From assembly GCA_900319105.1 (NCBI GenBank), contig ONND01000010.1:18195-82194 (forward strand): 64,000 bases of DNA. Reading direction: 5' to 3'. A model generated the notes under the pieces. The model did no database searches. It was given only the letters and a program-made list of their open reading frames with translations, and had not been told where the DNA came from. The translations under genes and the position numbers were made by a program. The DNA comes from an uncultured Bacteroidales bacterium. Lineage in GTDB: Bacteria; Bacteroidota; Bacteroidia; Bacteroidales; Paludibacteraceae. Shown here in pieces: positions 36,739 through 45,791 of this stretch; within the stretch, counting starts at the first letter, position 1, and each line of letters starts with the position of its first letter.

Positions 36739-38992
36739 TGGGGTCAAACCAAGCAGGTACATCAAATTGTTCATCGGGACTATACCCTAAATCCTCGTCT
36801 GCCAGCACTTTCTGCATGTACAGCGCGCAGATAGGCAGTGCCATGGAGGCTCCCTGTCCCTGTGCCATATTATCAAAATGTATGCCACGATCTTCACCGC
36901 CTACCCAAGTTCCCGAGACAAGTGAGGGGGTGAAGCACATAAACCATCCGTCAGAGTTATTATTCGTCGTACCCGTTTTACCGCCCATCGGAGCCCGGAT
37001 GCCGTATTTGAATCGTGTGCGCACACCGGTACCATGATCAAGTACCGCGCGCAGCATATAGATCATCTTATAGGAGGTCGTCTCGCTGATGATCTCATGT
37101 GTGCGAGGCGAGAAAGTACCGATCACATTGCCGTTGGCGTCCTCTATGCGGGTGACGTACAGCGGTTCGGTGCGGATTCCCTTATTGGCATAGGTCGTGT
37201 AGGCATCCACCATCTCCTCGACGCTCACTTCACATGGACCGAGACAGAGCGAGACAACCGGATCCAGTTGACCCTTAATACCGAAGGAACGCATGATCTT
37301 GACCAGCTGCTCGGGAGTGAACAGCGACATCAGGTAGGCGGCATACCAGTTGGACGACTCTTTTAGTCCCCAAGTTATGCTGACTGTATCGCCCTGATAT
37401 TTCTCATGCGTATCCCGCGGTGCCCACTTGTCGCCGTTCGGAAGGACGAAGACCACGGAGTCATACACCCAGGTCTCGCAGGGCCACATTCCTTCATCCA
37501 TGGCGAGGGTGTAGAGGAACGGCTTGACCGTTGATCCTACCTGCCGACGACCCTTGGTACACATGTCGTATTGGAAATGTGCGAAGTTGGGACCTCCGAC
37601 GTAGGCCTTGACATGACCTGTATGCGGATCCATGGACATGAAGCCGCACCGCAGGTAGCTCTTCTGCCATTTGATCGAGTCGTACGGGCTCATCAAGGTG
37701 TCAATCATGCCTTGGTCGTAGGTGAAAATCTGCATCTCCCGCGGCGTATGGAAGGAACGGACAATAGAGTCGTTGCTGACTCCCTGATGTCTCATGTTCC
37801 GCCAGCGGTCGGTCTGACGCATGGAGCGGTTCATGATGCCGTTGATCTCTTCCTGGGTCAGGCTGCGCGAGAAAGGAGCGTTCTTCTTTTTCTTCAGTTC
37901 CTTGAAGAAACTCTTCTGCTGTTCTTTCATATGTTCGTTGACCGCCTCTTCGGCATAACGCTGCATACGTGAGTCGATCGTAGTGTATATCTTCAATCCG
38001 TCCTGGTAGATGTCATATTTACTGCCATCTGCCTTGCGGTTCTTCTCGCAGAAGCCATAGAGCGGGTTCGTGTCCCATTGTTCCTTATCCAGTTCGTATT
38101 GCTGTTGATTCCATTCGGGATAGTCGCTCTGTTTGGGCTCTTTGGCGGTCAGTGTTACCCGCAGGAACTCGCGGAAATAAGGTGCTATACCTTGCTTGTG
38201 ATCGACCGAACGGTAGTGTAACTCCAAGGGCAGGGCGGATAGCGAATCGCGTGCTGCCTCGTCCAGAAAACCGTATTTCTCCATTTGGCTGAGTACCGTG
38301 TTCCGGCGTCCTGTCGCCCGCTCGGGATGCCGCACGGGGTTGTAGAGCGAGGGGTTCTTACACATGCCGACGAGCATCGCAGCCTGCTCGGTCTTCAGCT
38401 CCGAAGGGGTGGTGGAGAAATAAACCTGCGAAGCGGACTGAATACCTACGGCATTGTATAGAAAATCAAACTGATTGAGGTACATCAGCAGGATCTCGTC
38501 TTTCGAGTAAAGCCGTTCGAGTTTGGTGGCGATGACCCATTCAATAGGTTTTTGCATCGCGCGCTCGAAGATATTATTCGCACGGGGCGACCATAACTGC
38601 TTGGCCAGCTGTTGGGTGAGGGTAGAGCCACCTCCGGCGCGACCTAACTTGAGGATTGCACGGAACATGGACTTAAAATCGACCCCTGTATGCTTGTAGA
38701 AACGTACGTCCTCCGTCGCTACCAAAGCATGAATAAGGTTCGGCGAGAGGTCGGCGTACTGCACACCTACGCGGTTCTCATAGCGGTAATAGCGCCCCAA
38801 GGACTGCATGTCCGCAGAAATGATCTCGCTCGCGAAGGTGTTTTTCGGGTTCTGCAATTCCTCCAAGGGAGGCAGATAACCCAACACACCGCGGGTAATG
38901 AGCCATAGAATGAGCCATACGACCAAAATACCTCCGAAAAAGAGGCTCCAAAACCAAATCAAAAAAGGTTTGTACCACGTTTTCATCTTCAT
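36722..38992 (-). CDS. Bifunctional penicillin-binding protein 1A (class A PBP)
   Basis: The 756-residue protein polymerises and cross-links peptidoglycan. It has a cytoplasmic stub and one N-terminal TM helix (LIWFWSLFFGGILVVWLILWL). The GT51 glycosyltransferase motifs EDVRFYKHTGVD (near 93), GGGSTLTQQLAKQL (near 119) and the RKxxE-like KPIEWVIATKLER follow. The transpeptidase domain has SxxK (GSTVKPF, near 491), SSN (ESSNWYAAY) and KTGTTNNNSDGWF (near 668). It overlaps hemW by 4 nt. Length is typical for Bacteroidota PBP1A. Confidence 0.95.
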   Translation of the reverse strand: MKMKTWYKPFLIWFWSLFFGGILVVWLILWLITRGVLGYLPPLEELQNPKNTFASEIISADMQSLGRYYRYENRVGVQYADLSPNLIHALVATEDVRFYKHTGVDFKSMFRAILKLGRAGGGSTLTQQLAKQLWSPRANNIFERAMQKPIEWVIATKLERLYSKDEILLMYLNQFDFLYNAVGIQSASQVYFSTTPSELKTEQAAMLVGMCKNPSLYNPVRHPERATGRRNTVLSQMEKYGFLDEAARDSLSALPLELHYRSVDHKQGIAPYFREFLRVTLTAKEPKQSDYPEWNQQQYELDKEQWDTNPLYGFCEKNRKADGSKYDIYQDGLKIYTTIDSRMQRYAEEAVNEHMKEQQKSFFKELKKKKNAPFSRSLTQEEINGIMNRSMRQTDRWRNMRHQGVSNDSIVRSFHTPREMQIFTYDQGMIDTLMSPYDSIKWQKSYLRCGFMSMDPHTGHVKAYVGGPNFAHFQYDMCTKGRRQVGSTVKPFLYTLAMDEGMWPCETWVYDSVVFVLPNGDKWAPRDTHEKYQGDTVSITWGLKESSNWYAAYLMSLFTPEQLVKIMRSFGIKGQLDPVVSLCLGPCEVSVEEMVDAYTTYANKGIRTEPLYVTRIEDANGNVIGTFSPRTHEIISETTSYKMIYMLRAVLDHGTGVRTRFKYGIRAPMGGKTGTTNNNSDGWFMCFTPSLVSGTWVGGEDRGIHFDNMAQGQGASMALPICALYMQKVLADEDLGYSPDEQFDVPAWFDPNEGCK

Positions 38993-40083
38993 ATCATCAA
39001 TTTTTCTATTATCGTGTTTAATATATGTATTCCTTTTTGGGTGGCGACTAACCTGCCGTCCTCTGTAATGCGTAATAACTGGTCTTTGACTGTCATTTTC
39101 GTGACCATTTCGTGACCATTACGTACGTTTACGTCCGATAAGGGGATCCCTTTGTTCGTTCTCAGCCCCAACATGATCCGCTCGTTATACAGATCCTTCT
39201 CCGTCAGGGTCTCACTCTCGCGCACCAACGTGCCCTCTTCTATGCCGCGTATATATGCCTCCAGGTCACAGGGATTCCAGCTGCGTATATTCCTTATATA
39301 ACTATGCGCGCCTGCGCCTACGCCCACGTATGGCGTGCCGTCCCAGTAACTGCTGTTATGTTTCGCTTCGTAGCCCGGCAGCGCAAAATTACTGACCTCA
39401 TAATGCACGAATCCTGCCTCTTTCAGCCGTTCGCAGAGATAGTCGTACATCGCGTTCTCCGTCTCTTCATCTGTCTCCTGTATCTCACCCCGGTCACGCA
39501 TCTTCGTCAGCGCGGTGCCTTCTTCGTACATCAGCCCGTAGGTAGAGATATGTTGTACACCGAGACTCAATGCCTTCTCTATGTCCGCTTTCCATTGTTC
39601 CATCGTCTGGCCCGGCAGGGCGTAGATGAGGTCGATGGAGAGGTTGTCAAATCCTGTTTCTTGTGCCATTTGTACGGCCTCAATGGCTTGTTGGGCATTG
39701 TGCCGCCGGCCGATGAGTTGTAATAACTCGTCTTGAAACGACTGCACACCCATAGACAGCCTGTTCACGCCTATATCCTTCAAACCCCGTATATATTCCT
39801 CCGTCGCATCGCCCGGATTGAGCTCTACGGTATATTCTGCTATGCATTGACTGGTTATTGACTGGTTAATAACTGTTAGGTCCTCCAAACGTAACGTGCT
39901 TGGAGTCCCTCCTCCGATGTAAATCGTCCGTATGGGTTCGCCTGCTTCGTTTTGTCTCTCCTTGATCTCTTTGCATAGTGCCTTCACATATGCCTCTTGC
40001 CTCCCCAACTGCGTGGTAGAGAAGAAATCGCAGTACAAGCACCTCTTCTTGCAAAACGGTATATGTACGTATAACCCTGCCAT
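38989..40083 (-). CDS. hemW: Radical SAM heme chaperone HemW (HemN-like)
   Basis: The 364-residue radical SAM protein begins MAGLYVHIPFCKKRCLYCDF with the CX3CX2C cluster ligands at Cys11, 15 and 18. It also carries the GGGTPS segment and LSMGVQSFQDELL. It resembles HemW rather than true HemN because it is short and lacks the HemN N-terminal extension. HemW binds heme and inserts it into respiratory enzymes; some relatives have been called coproporphyrinogen dehydrogenase. Its start codon sits 1 nt from a CCACTAA heptamer array. Confidence 0.9.
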   Translation of the reverse strand: MAGLYVHIPFCKKRCLYCDFFSTTQLGRQEAYVKALCKEIKERQNEAGEPIRTIYIGGGTPSTLRLEDLTVINQSITSQCIAEYTVELNPGDATEEYIRGLKDIGVNRLSMGVQSFQDELLQLIGRRHNAQQAIEAVQMAQETGFDNLSIDLIYALPGQTMEQWKADIEKALSLGVQHISTYGLMYEEGTALTKMRDRGEIQETDEETENAMYDYLCERLKEAGFVHYEVSNFALPGYEAKHNSSYWDGTPYVGVGAGAHSYIRNIRSWNPCDLEAYIRGIEEGTLVRESETLTEKDLYNERIMLGLRTNKGIPLSDVNVRNGHEMVTKMTVKDQLLRITEDGRLVATQKGIHILNTIIEKLMI

Positions 40084-40118
40084 CCACTAACCATTAACCA
40101 CTAACCGCTAACCCCTAA
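40084..40118. repeat. CCACTAA heptamer array between rarA and hemW
   Basis: CCACTAA, CCATTAA, CCACTAA, CCGCTAA and CCCCTAA. The rarA stop codon (minus strand, 40117-40115) is inside the array. Confidence 0.92.
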
Positions 40119-41335
40119 TCCTTTTTCCAAAACACCGTCCCTACCAACTCATCCGGCATGTATTGCTGCTCGGTCCAGTGCCCCGGATAATCGTGCGGGT
40201 ACTTATAGCCGTCGGCGTAACCCAGTTCTTTCATCAGGCTCGTCGGAGCATTGCGCAGATGCAACGGAACAGGTAAGTTGCCCGTCTCCCGCACTTTCGC
40301 CAACGCACCGTCGATCGCCAGATAGGCCGAGTTATCTTTCTTGCAGGTCGCCAAGTAGATCGTCGTCTCCGCCAAGGGGATCCGACCTTCCGGCCAGCCG
40401 ATCTTATTCACTACATCGAAACAGGTGTTTGCTAACAGCATTGCGTTCGGGTTTGCCAGTCCGATATCTTCGCTCGCTAAGATCACCAACCGCCGGGCGA
40501 TGAACTTAGGATCTTCTCCGCCTTCAATCATCCGTGCCAGCCAGTATATCGCCGCCTGCGGATCGCTGCCACGCACGGATTTGATGAACGCCGAGATGAT
40601 GTCGTAGTGCATCTCGCCGTCCTTGTCATACGCTACGGGGTTCTGCTGTAGTTGTTTGGTGACGGTCTCGTTGTCAATGATCTTGACGCCGCTATTGCTG
40701 ACTAACTCGATGATGTTGAGTAGCTTGCGTGCGTCGCCGCCGCTGTACCGAAGCAGCGCCTCGGTGTCCTTGATCTCCAATCCTAATGAGCGGATATACT
40801 CGTCTTGCGTCAGTGCACGGTTCAGTAATTCCAGCAGATCGTCTTTGTCTAAAGACTTCAGCACATAGACCTGACAGCGGCTCAGAAGCGGTGTGATCAC
40901 CTCAAAGGACGGGTTCTCGGTCGTCGCGCCGATGAGCGTGATCGTTCCTTCCTCTACTGCTCCCAAAAGACTGTCCTGCTGACTCTTGCTGAACCGGTGG
41001 ATCTCATCAATGAAGAGGATCGGGCTGCGTCCGTCTGCCGGTGCAAAAAGACCACTATTGATGGAAGCGGTACGTTTGGCTTTGTCGATCACATCGCGCA
41101 CTTCCTTCACGCCGCTCGTCACAGCACTCAGTGTGTAAAACGGCCGTTGTAACTGATGAGCGATGATCCGCGCCAGAGTCGTTTTTCCGACGCCAGGAGG
41201 ACCCCATAAGATAAAGCTGGCAATATTGCCGCTCTCGATCATCTGACGAAGGATAGCTCCTTGTCCCACCAGATGTTTTTGCCCTATATACTCGTCCAAG
41301 GTCTTCGGACGAAGTCTTTCCGCTAATGGTAACAT
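40115..41335 (-). CDS. rarA: Replication-associated recombination protein A (RarA/MgsA AAA+ ATPase)
   Basis: The 406-residue AAA+ clamp-loader-like ATPase acts at stalled replication forks. Walker A GPPGVGKT is at 45-52 and Walker B ILFIDEIHRF is near 112. The sensor and C-terminal MgsA tetramerisation domain (WLARMIEGGEDPKFIARRL and DYPGHWTEQQYMP) are intact. It sits directly upstream of hemW and 4 nt downstream of recN, a plausible DNA-repair grouping. Confidence 0.94.
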   Translation of the reverse strand: MLPLAERLRPKTLDEYIGQKHLVGQGAILRQMIESGNIASFILWGPPGVGKTTLARIIAHQLQRPFYTLSAVTSGVKEVRDVIDKAKRTASINSGLFAPADGRSPILFIDEIHRFSKSQQDSLLGAVEEGTITLIGATTENPSFEVITPLLSRCQVYVLKSLDKDDLLELLNRALTQDEYIRSLGLEIKDTEALLRYSGGDARKLLNIIELVSNSGVKIIDNETVTKQLQQNPVAYDKDGEMHYDIISAFIKSVRGSDPQAAIYWLARMIEGGEDPKFIARRLVILASEDIGLANPNAMLLANTCFDVVNKIGWPEGRIPLAETTIYLATCKKDNSAYLAIDGALAKVRETGNLPVPLHLRNAPTSLMKELGYADGYKYPHDYPGHWTEQQYMPDELVGTVFWKKD

Positions 41336-41339
41336 AAAA

Positions 41340-42947
41340 TCATTTACAATTTAGTCGTTTACCATATACCAATTCTTTGGCTGTGTTGAGTGCGGCCTCT
41401 GTTACATTATTGCCGCTCAGCATTGTAGCTATTTCTGTTATCCGTTCGTCGTCGTTCAAGCGACTGATATGTGTCTCGGTGCGGGTAGCGGTATCGGCCT
41501 TATAGACCTTATAGTGATTCTCGCCGAGTGCGGCTATCTGAGGTAGATGGGTGATCGCGATGATCTGTCGGCTCTTTGCCATCTCGCGCATGATAGCCGC
41601 CATCTGGGTGGCGATCTCTCCGCTCACACCGGTGTCTATCTCATCGAAGATGATGGTAGGCAGTCCTTTGGTGCTGGCGATGAGTGCTTTGACGCAGAGC
41701 ATCAGCCGGCTGATCTCACCGCCCGACGCCACTTCGCTCACGGCTCTCAGACTCTGATTGAGGTTCGCGGCAAAATAAATCTGCACTTCGTCGCAACCCT
41801 TGGGAGTGAAGTCCTCGGTAGGCGTCACCGGAACATCTATCTTTGCATGTGCCACGCCGAGTTGTTGGAGCCCTTTGATAAGTCTTTCGCACATTTGCGG
41901 GATGACTGCCTTGCGGCACTTGGTCAGCACCTCTGCCGCTTTTGTCAATACCTTTTTCTCCTCCTCAACCGCTTTCTTGGCCTGCTCGATATCAAAATCG
42001 AAGGAGTCGAGACGTTTCACTTGTTCCGCAATCTCGTCCCGCATACTGATCAGTTCCTCAATCGTCTCGGCGCTGAACTTCCGCTTCAAGTCCTCCAACG
42101 CGCCGATTCGCTCTTCTACCCATTCGAGCCGTGCCGGATCCATCTCAATATGATTCAGTTTGCGTTCGGCCTCTTCGGAAATGTCCTGCAACTCTATACG
42201 GGCACTGTCGATCCGTTCCTGCAGGTCAGGCGCCGCTTCATCCAAGCGGCATGCCCGAAGGGCTTCTATTGCACTGCCTTGCTCGCCGCTGAGCGCAGCC
42301 ACGGCAGTTTCCAGCGCTGTACGGATCTCCTCCGCATGGCTCAGCGTGTATTGCTCTTGTTCCAATGATTCGAGTTCGCCCGCCTCCAGATGCGCCTCGT
42401 CCAGCAGTTGGTAGCGGTACTGGATGTAATCCGCGTCCTGTTGACTTTTCTTGGCGAGGTTTTGCAGCCGGTGTAACTCTTCTACAGCCGCTGTATAGCG
42501 CTCGTAGTGGGTCGTATAGTCTGCTTGCTGTGCATCATTATGCGCCAGGGCGTCCACTACCTCCAACTGAAAATCAGCGTTCTCTATCAGCAGGTTGGCG
42601 TGTTGCGAGTGGATGTCAATCAGTTGGTTCGCCAAGACCTTCAGTTCCTGCAAGGTCACGACGCTGTCATCGACGAACGAGCGACTCTTGCCGTTGGCGT
42701 ACAACTCTCGACGGATGATGGTATCCTTTGTACCTTGTATATAAAACGTGGCTTCGATGATACATTTGTCCTCGCCGTCTGTGATGGCTTTGCTGTCCGC
42801 CCGGGCGCCCAGTACCAACGCCAATGCTCCGAGGATGATACTCTTACCGGAACCGGTCTCACCTGTCAGCACCGAGAAACCATCGCTGAAATCGATATCC
42901 AAATGGCTGATCAGTGCGTAGTTCTGTATGTATAAATGCGTCAGCAT
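41340..42947 (-). CDS. recN: DNA repair protein RecN (SMC-like)
   Basis: The 535-residue SMC-family ATPase has N-terminal Walker A TGETGSGKS (28-36). A coiled-coil middle (about 150-370) and the C-terminal signature plus Walker B follow (VASGGEISRLMLCVKALI, PTIIFDEIDTGVSG). It helps repair double-strand breaks. Immediate neighbours are the DUF4835/PorD-like gene upstream and rarA downstream. The 5' gap is a CTTTCAA heptamer array. Confidence 0.95.
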   Translation of the reverse strand: MLTHLYIQNYALISHLDIDFSDGFSVLTGETGSGKSIILGALALVLGARADSKAITDGEDKCIIEATFYIQGTKDTIIRRELYANGKSRSFVDDSVVTLQELKVLANQLIDIHSQHANLLIENADFQLEVVDALAHNDAQQADYTTHYERYTAAVEELHRLQNLAKKSQQDADYIQYRYQLLDEAHLEAGELESLEQEQYTLSHAEEIRTALETAVAALSGEQGSAIEALRACRLDEAAPDLQERIDSARIELQDISEEAERKLNHIEMDPARLEWVEERIGALEDLKRKFSAETIEELISMRDEIAEQVKRLDSFDFDIEQAKKAVEEEKKVLTKAAEVLTKCRKAVIPQMCERLIKGLQQLGVAHAKIDVPVTPTEDFTPKGCDEVQIYFAANLNQSLRAVSEVASGGEISRLMLCVKALIASTKGLPTIIFDEIDTGVSGEIATQMAAIMREMAKSRQIIAITHLPQIAALGENHYKVYKADTATRTETHISRLNDDERITEIATMLSGNNVTEAALNTAKELVYGKRLNCK

Positions 42948-42956
42948 TTCTTAAAA

Positions 42957-43009
42957 CTTTAAACTTTCAACTTTCCTACTTCTTTCAACTCTCAACTTTC
43001 AACTTACTT
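42957..43009. repeat. CTTTCAA heptamer array between porD-like gene and recN
   Basis: CTTTAAA, CTTTCAA, CTTTCCT, a 4-nt interruption, CTTTCAA, CTCTCAA, CTTTCAA and CTTACTT. The stop codon of the upstream gene (minus strand, 43006-43004) falls in the last unit. Confidence 0.9.
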
Positions 43010-43927
43010 TGTAATTCGCTCGTAGGTCTGTTGCCTTGTCGGGTCGATGTCCATTAGGATGTCATAAACTTCTTTCTTCTCTTTGTCCGTTCCTTTGCAG
43101 AAGATATCCACGAGTTCCTCTGCTTTGGCGTCGAGGAAGGTATTGATGACGTAGGTAGCCGGACGCGAACGGTAGGCCTCCTTGAGAACCGGCAGGCCTT
43201 CCGCAATGCGCGCGCGACCGTTCGTGACGTTCGCGCTCATCTCGTCCAGACCCAGGCGATGATACTCGTAGTAGAAATTACGGTATTTCTTGAAGGCCTC
43301 GTCCAGGAGGTTATTGATCAGCGCATAGCGGTTTCTGTTGCTCTCAAATGCCAGCCATCCTTTCTGCTCTGTACTTTCCATGGACGAACTCTGGCAGGTC
43401 TGACAGATCAACTCGCATTGCTGGAAATAGGGCGTGCCGCTCAGGCGCTGGTAACTGTCCTGGTCATGCCCGATGATGAGATAAACATAGTACGCTAACA
43501 TCGCCGTCAGGTTCGTCGTGAAGGTATTCTGCTGATACTCGATGCGGTCGTATTCCTCGTAGTGAAAATTGAACGCATTATCCTTGAAGTTCAGCAATGT
43601 GGTGGTGTAGGTCGTGCCATAGACCGGACGACGGCTCTGTAGCGTCATCTCGCATTTGAACATATGATCCACGCTGAGCTCTTTGACCACAATGAGCATA
43701 CTACATTCAATACGCTCTTTCTCGGCGTAGGTCATGTTGGTCCAGCGATTATCGTTCATGTAGCTCTCGATGGACGATTTGAGGGTCTCGAAGATCTGCT
43801 TGTTTGATCCGTCTATCTGATCCGAGTTGATGCTCACCGTACAGCGTAACTCTTGAGCCTTTAGAGAACTAAAGACCGCTGCGCTCAAGGACAAAAGTCC
43901 CAATACTATAATCTTAAAACTTTTCAC
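43004..43927 (-). CDS. DUF4835 family protein, PorD-like (type IX secretion associated)
   Basis: The product (about 307 residues) has a signal peptide and the DUF4835 pattern: ELRCTVSINSDQIDGSNKQIFETL at the mature N-terminus, RRPVYGTTYTTTLLNFKDNAF, YYVYLIIGHDQDSYQRLSGTPYFQ and NRNRYALINNLLDEAF. DUF4835 proteins are annotated as PorD of the type IX secretion system and are often near recN. No ATG exists at the 5' end: GTG at 43927 (MKSFKIIVLGLLSLS) is preferred, while a TTG at 43936 lies inside a heptamer array. The signal peptide also overlaps an AAAGACCGCTGCGCTCAAGG repeat. Confidence 0.8.
   Translation of the reverse strand: MKSFKIIVLGLLSLSAAVFSSLKAQELRCTVSINSDQIDGSNKQIFETLKSSIESYMNDNRWTNMTYAEKERIECSMLIVVKELSVDHMFKCEMTLQSRRPVYGTTYTTTLLNFKDNAFNFHYEEYDRIEYQQNTFTTNLTAMLAYYVYLIIGHDQDSYQRLSGTPYFQQCELICQTCQSSSMESTEQKGWLAFESNRNRYALINNLLDEAFKKYRNFYYEYHRLGLDEMSANVTNGRARIAEGLPVLKEAYRSRPATYVINTFLDAKAEELVDIFCKGTDKEKKEVYDILMDIDPTRQQTYERITK
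43871..43895. repeat. AAAGACCGCTGCGCTCAAGGACAAA unit in the PorD-like signal peptide
   Basis: This GC-rich unit is read on the minus strand as LLSLSAAVF. It is closely similar to the unit at 33157-33177, which lies at the same position in another signal peptide (LLSLSEALF). Confidence 0.7.
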
Positions 43928-43929
43928 TT

Positions 43930-43974
43930 CTTTCAACTTTCAACTTCTTTCAACTTTCAACTTTCAACTATTTA
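43930..43974. repeat. CTTTCAA heptamer array between DUF4831 and porD-like genes
   Basis: Two CTTTCAA units, a 3-nt CTT interruption, then three CTTTCAA and CTATTTA. It contains the stop codon of the DUF4831 gene (minus strand, 43970-43968) and precedes the GTG start of the next gene. Confidence 0.9.
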
Positions 43975-45005
43975 CTAATAGACACTACATTTCCTGTCTT
44001 CTCGCTAAAGACGATTTTCGGCAGTCCGCCTTTGAAAAGCTCTTTGGGCAGAGGTACGTTCACGCCTATCTGTGCAATGCTGATTGTGCGGCGGTTAAGT
44101 TCTTTGCCTTTGTACAGCACTTTGACCTCACCGCTTCCGGGCAGGTTATACACGATCTGCGACACGGCCGCATTTTTCTTTTTCTCCGGCGTGTTGACTA
44201 ATTGCTGGGGACGCAGGTTGACGCTCACTACTACCGTGTTAGCCTCCAAGTTCTCCTCGGTCGTAAAACCGTTCTCCTCCGAGAAATAGAGGATACATTT
44301 CTTCTCTTCCGGAGCGAACTCAACTCGCTTATGCTCTGTCTTCTTCTTGCGCTTGCCGATGAAGAGCTCCGTCAGCGCGCGTTCCTGTTTGTCCAGTTCT
44401 GCCAATACCAGTTCCATGGACTTGCCGTCTGCCGGCGAATGTTCTACTTCGCCATTGAGCAGGTACATACGGGTCTCGCGCAGATGAAAGATCTGCTTGG
44501 CTACCGCATTGGCTTGTGCCAAAGGATTGGCGGCCGTCAGCACTTCCTCCGGCAGCGGAGCTACTTTCTCCTGCGGCTTCTGGGGCTTAGGGGTGCTCGG
44601 ATTGAAGCCTTTCTGCTTCTTCGCGGCCTGATCCGGTTCGCTTAACGGCAGGTTATAGCCTTTCAGGATTCCTTTCTCGTTCAGACTCAATAACAGCGGA
44701 ACATCTTTCTCCGGTACCACTTTATGGGCACGGGAATAGTCCGGCGACGTCATGGTCAGGATATTGGCATCCTTGATGGCGTACGTCGTCTTGTTCGCCA
44801 GCACTGCGTCTGTCGCACCGAGCATGGCTTCAGCGTACTGCGCATAAATACCCGGTTCTTCCTGAACGATGGTATAGGCCAAGTCCACTACTACGGTCGT
44901 CTTAGGCGAATAATATACGACCGCCGGCTCGCCTTGTTCCACTACTTGCGCATAACTTGCGCTTAGCATCATCGCTCCTAAGAGCAAAACAAAAATCTTT
45001 TTCAT
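43968..45005 (-). CDS. DUF4831 family secreted protein
   Basis: The 345-residue protein has a signal peptide (MKKIFVLLLGAMMLSASYAQ). DUF4831 features follow: VVYYSPKTTVVVDLAYTIVQEEPGIYAQYAEAMLG at the start and the repeated ANAVAKQIFHLRETRMYLLNGEVEHSPADGKSM segment. The family is Bacteroidota-specific and uncharacterised. A Pro/Lys-rich linker (NPSTPKPQKPQEK) is near 130-145. It is flanked by heptamer arrays on both sides. Confidence 0.85.
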   Translation of the reverse strand: MKKIFVLLLGAMMLSASYAQVVEQGEPAVVYYSPKTTVVVDLAYTIVQEEPGIYAQYAEAMLGATDAVLANKTTYAIKDANILTMTSPDYSRAHKVVPEKDVPLLLSLNEKGILKGYNLPLSEPDQAAKKQKGFNPSTPKPQKPQEKVAPLPEEVLTAANPLAQANAVAKQIFHLRETRMYLLNGEVEHSPADGKSMELVLAELDKQERALTELFIGKRKKKTEHKRVEFAPEEKKCILYFSEENGFTTEENLEANTVVVSVNLRPQQLVNTPEKKKNAAVSQIVYNLPGSGEVKVLYKGKELNRRTISIAQIGVNVPLPKELFKGGLPKIVFSEKTGNVVSISK

Positions 45006-45028
45006 ATCATTTATTCTTTATCATTTAA

Positions 45029-45080
45029 CCACTAACCACTAATCCACTAACCACTAATCCACTAACCACTAATCCACTAA
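45029..45080. repeat. CCACTAA heptamer array between aroE and DUF4831 genes
   Basis: Seven CCACTAA units are arranged as three pairs plus one, each pair followed by an extra T, giving a 15-bp super-repeat. The aroE stop codon (minus strand, 45071-45069) lies inside. Confidence 0.93.
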
Positions 45081-45791
45081 CCCATTCCAAATCTTCCATG
45101 CGGCTTTGGCCTGACCGTAGAGCATCTCCATTCCGTTTTGGATAGTAGCTCCTTGCGCCTTGCCCTTGTGGAGGAACAGGGTCTCTTCGGGATTGTAGAT
45201 ACAATCAAACAGCAAATGTTGTGCCGTAATAAACGCGTAGGGTATATCCGGACAGGCATCAACCTCGGGAAACATTCCCAAAGGCGTACAGTTGACGATG
45301 AGAGTATGATCCTTCATGATGTCTTCCGTCAGGTCTTTATAACCGAGCATGCAGGCTTGAGGTGTGCGGCTGACGAGGGTAGGGATGACCCCTAATTTGC
45401 GAAGCCCGTAGCACACGGCTTTCGAAGCGCCTCCTGTTCCGAGCACCAAAGCCTTTCTGTCATCGGCACGCAGCAAAGGACGGATTGATTCGATAAAACC
45501 TAAACAGTCCGTGTTATAGCCCACATGTTTATGTACCACATTCACCGCGCCGATTGCCTCGGCGGTCTCATCCAGACGATCCAAGTACGGAATGATGGCC
45601 TGCTTGTAGGGAATCGTTACATTCATTCCGTCCAGATAGTTGAGCAATTCGTTCACTCGTTCAGCCGTTAACTCCTTTAGGGGGTACAAAGAGTATTCGG
45701 CATCAATGCCTGATGTCGTAAATTTCTCGTTGAAGTATTTCGCCGAGAAGGACTGTACCAACGGATATCCGATTATACCGAAGTGACGCAT
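45069..45791 (-). CDS. aroE: Shikimate dehydrogenase
   Basis: The 240-residue enzyme reduces 3-dehydroshikimate with NADPH in aromatic amino acid synthesis. It has GYPLVQSFSAKYFNE at the substrate site (SxS-type serines), NVTIPYK near 58-64 with the catalytic lysine, and the nucleotide loop GTGGASKAV near 117-125. A C-terminal NGMEMLYGQA segment is also present. It is slightly shorter than E. coli AroE, which is usual for Bacteroidota. It overlaps tilS by 19 nt. The last residues GLVD and the stop are encoded by the heptamer array. Confidence 0.93.
   Translation of the reverse strand: MRHFGIIGYPLVQSFSAKYFNEKFTTSGIDAEYSLYPLKELTAERVNELLNYLDGMNVTIPYKQAIIPYLDRLDETAEAIGAVNVVHKHVGYNTDCLGFIESIRPLLRADDRKALVLGTGGASKAVCYGLRKLGVIPTLVSRTPQACMLGYKDLTEDIMKDHTLIVNCTPLGMFPEVDACPDIPYAFITAQHLLFDCIYNPEETLFLHKGKAQGATIQNGMEMLYGQAKAAWKIWNGLVD

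Noticed and set aside
40084-40118. CCACTAA arrays considered as telomere-like or integron attachment repeats
   Set aside because: They are short, internal, at ordinary gene junctions, and lack inverted core sites or a linked integrase.
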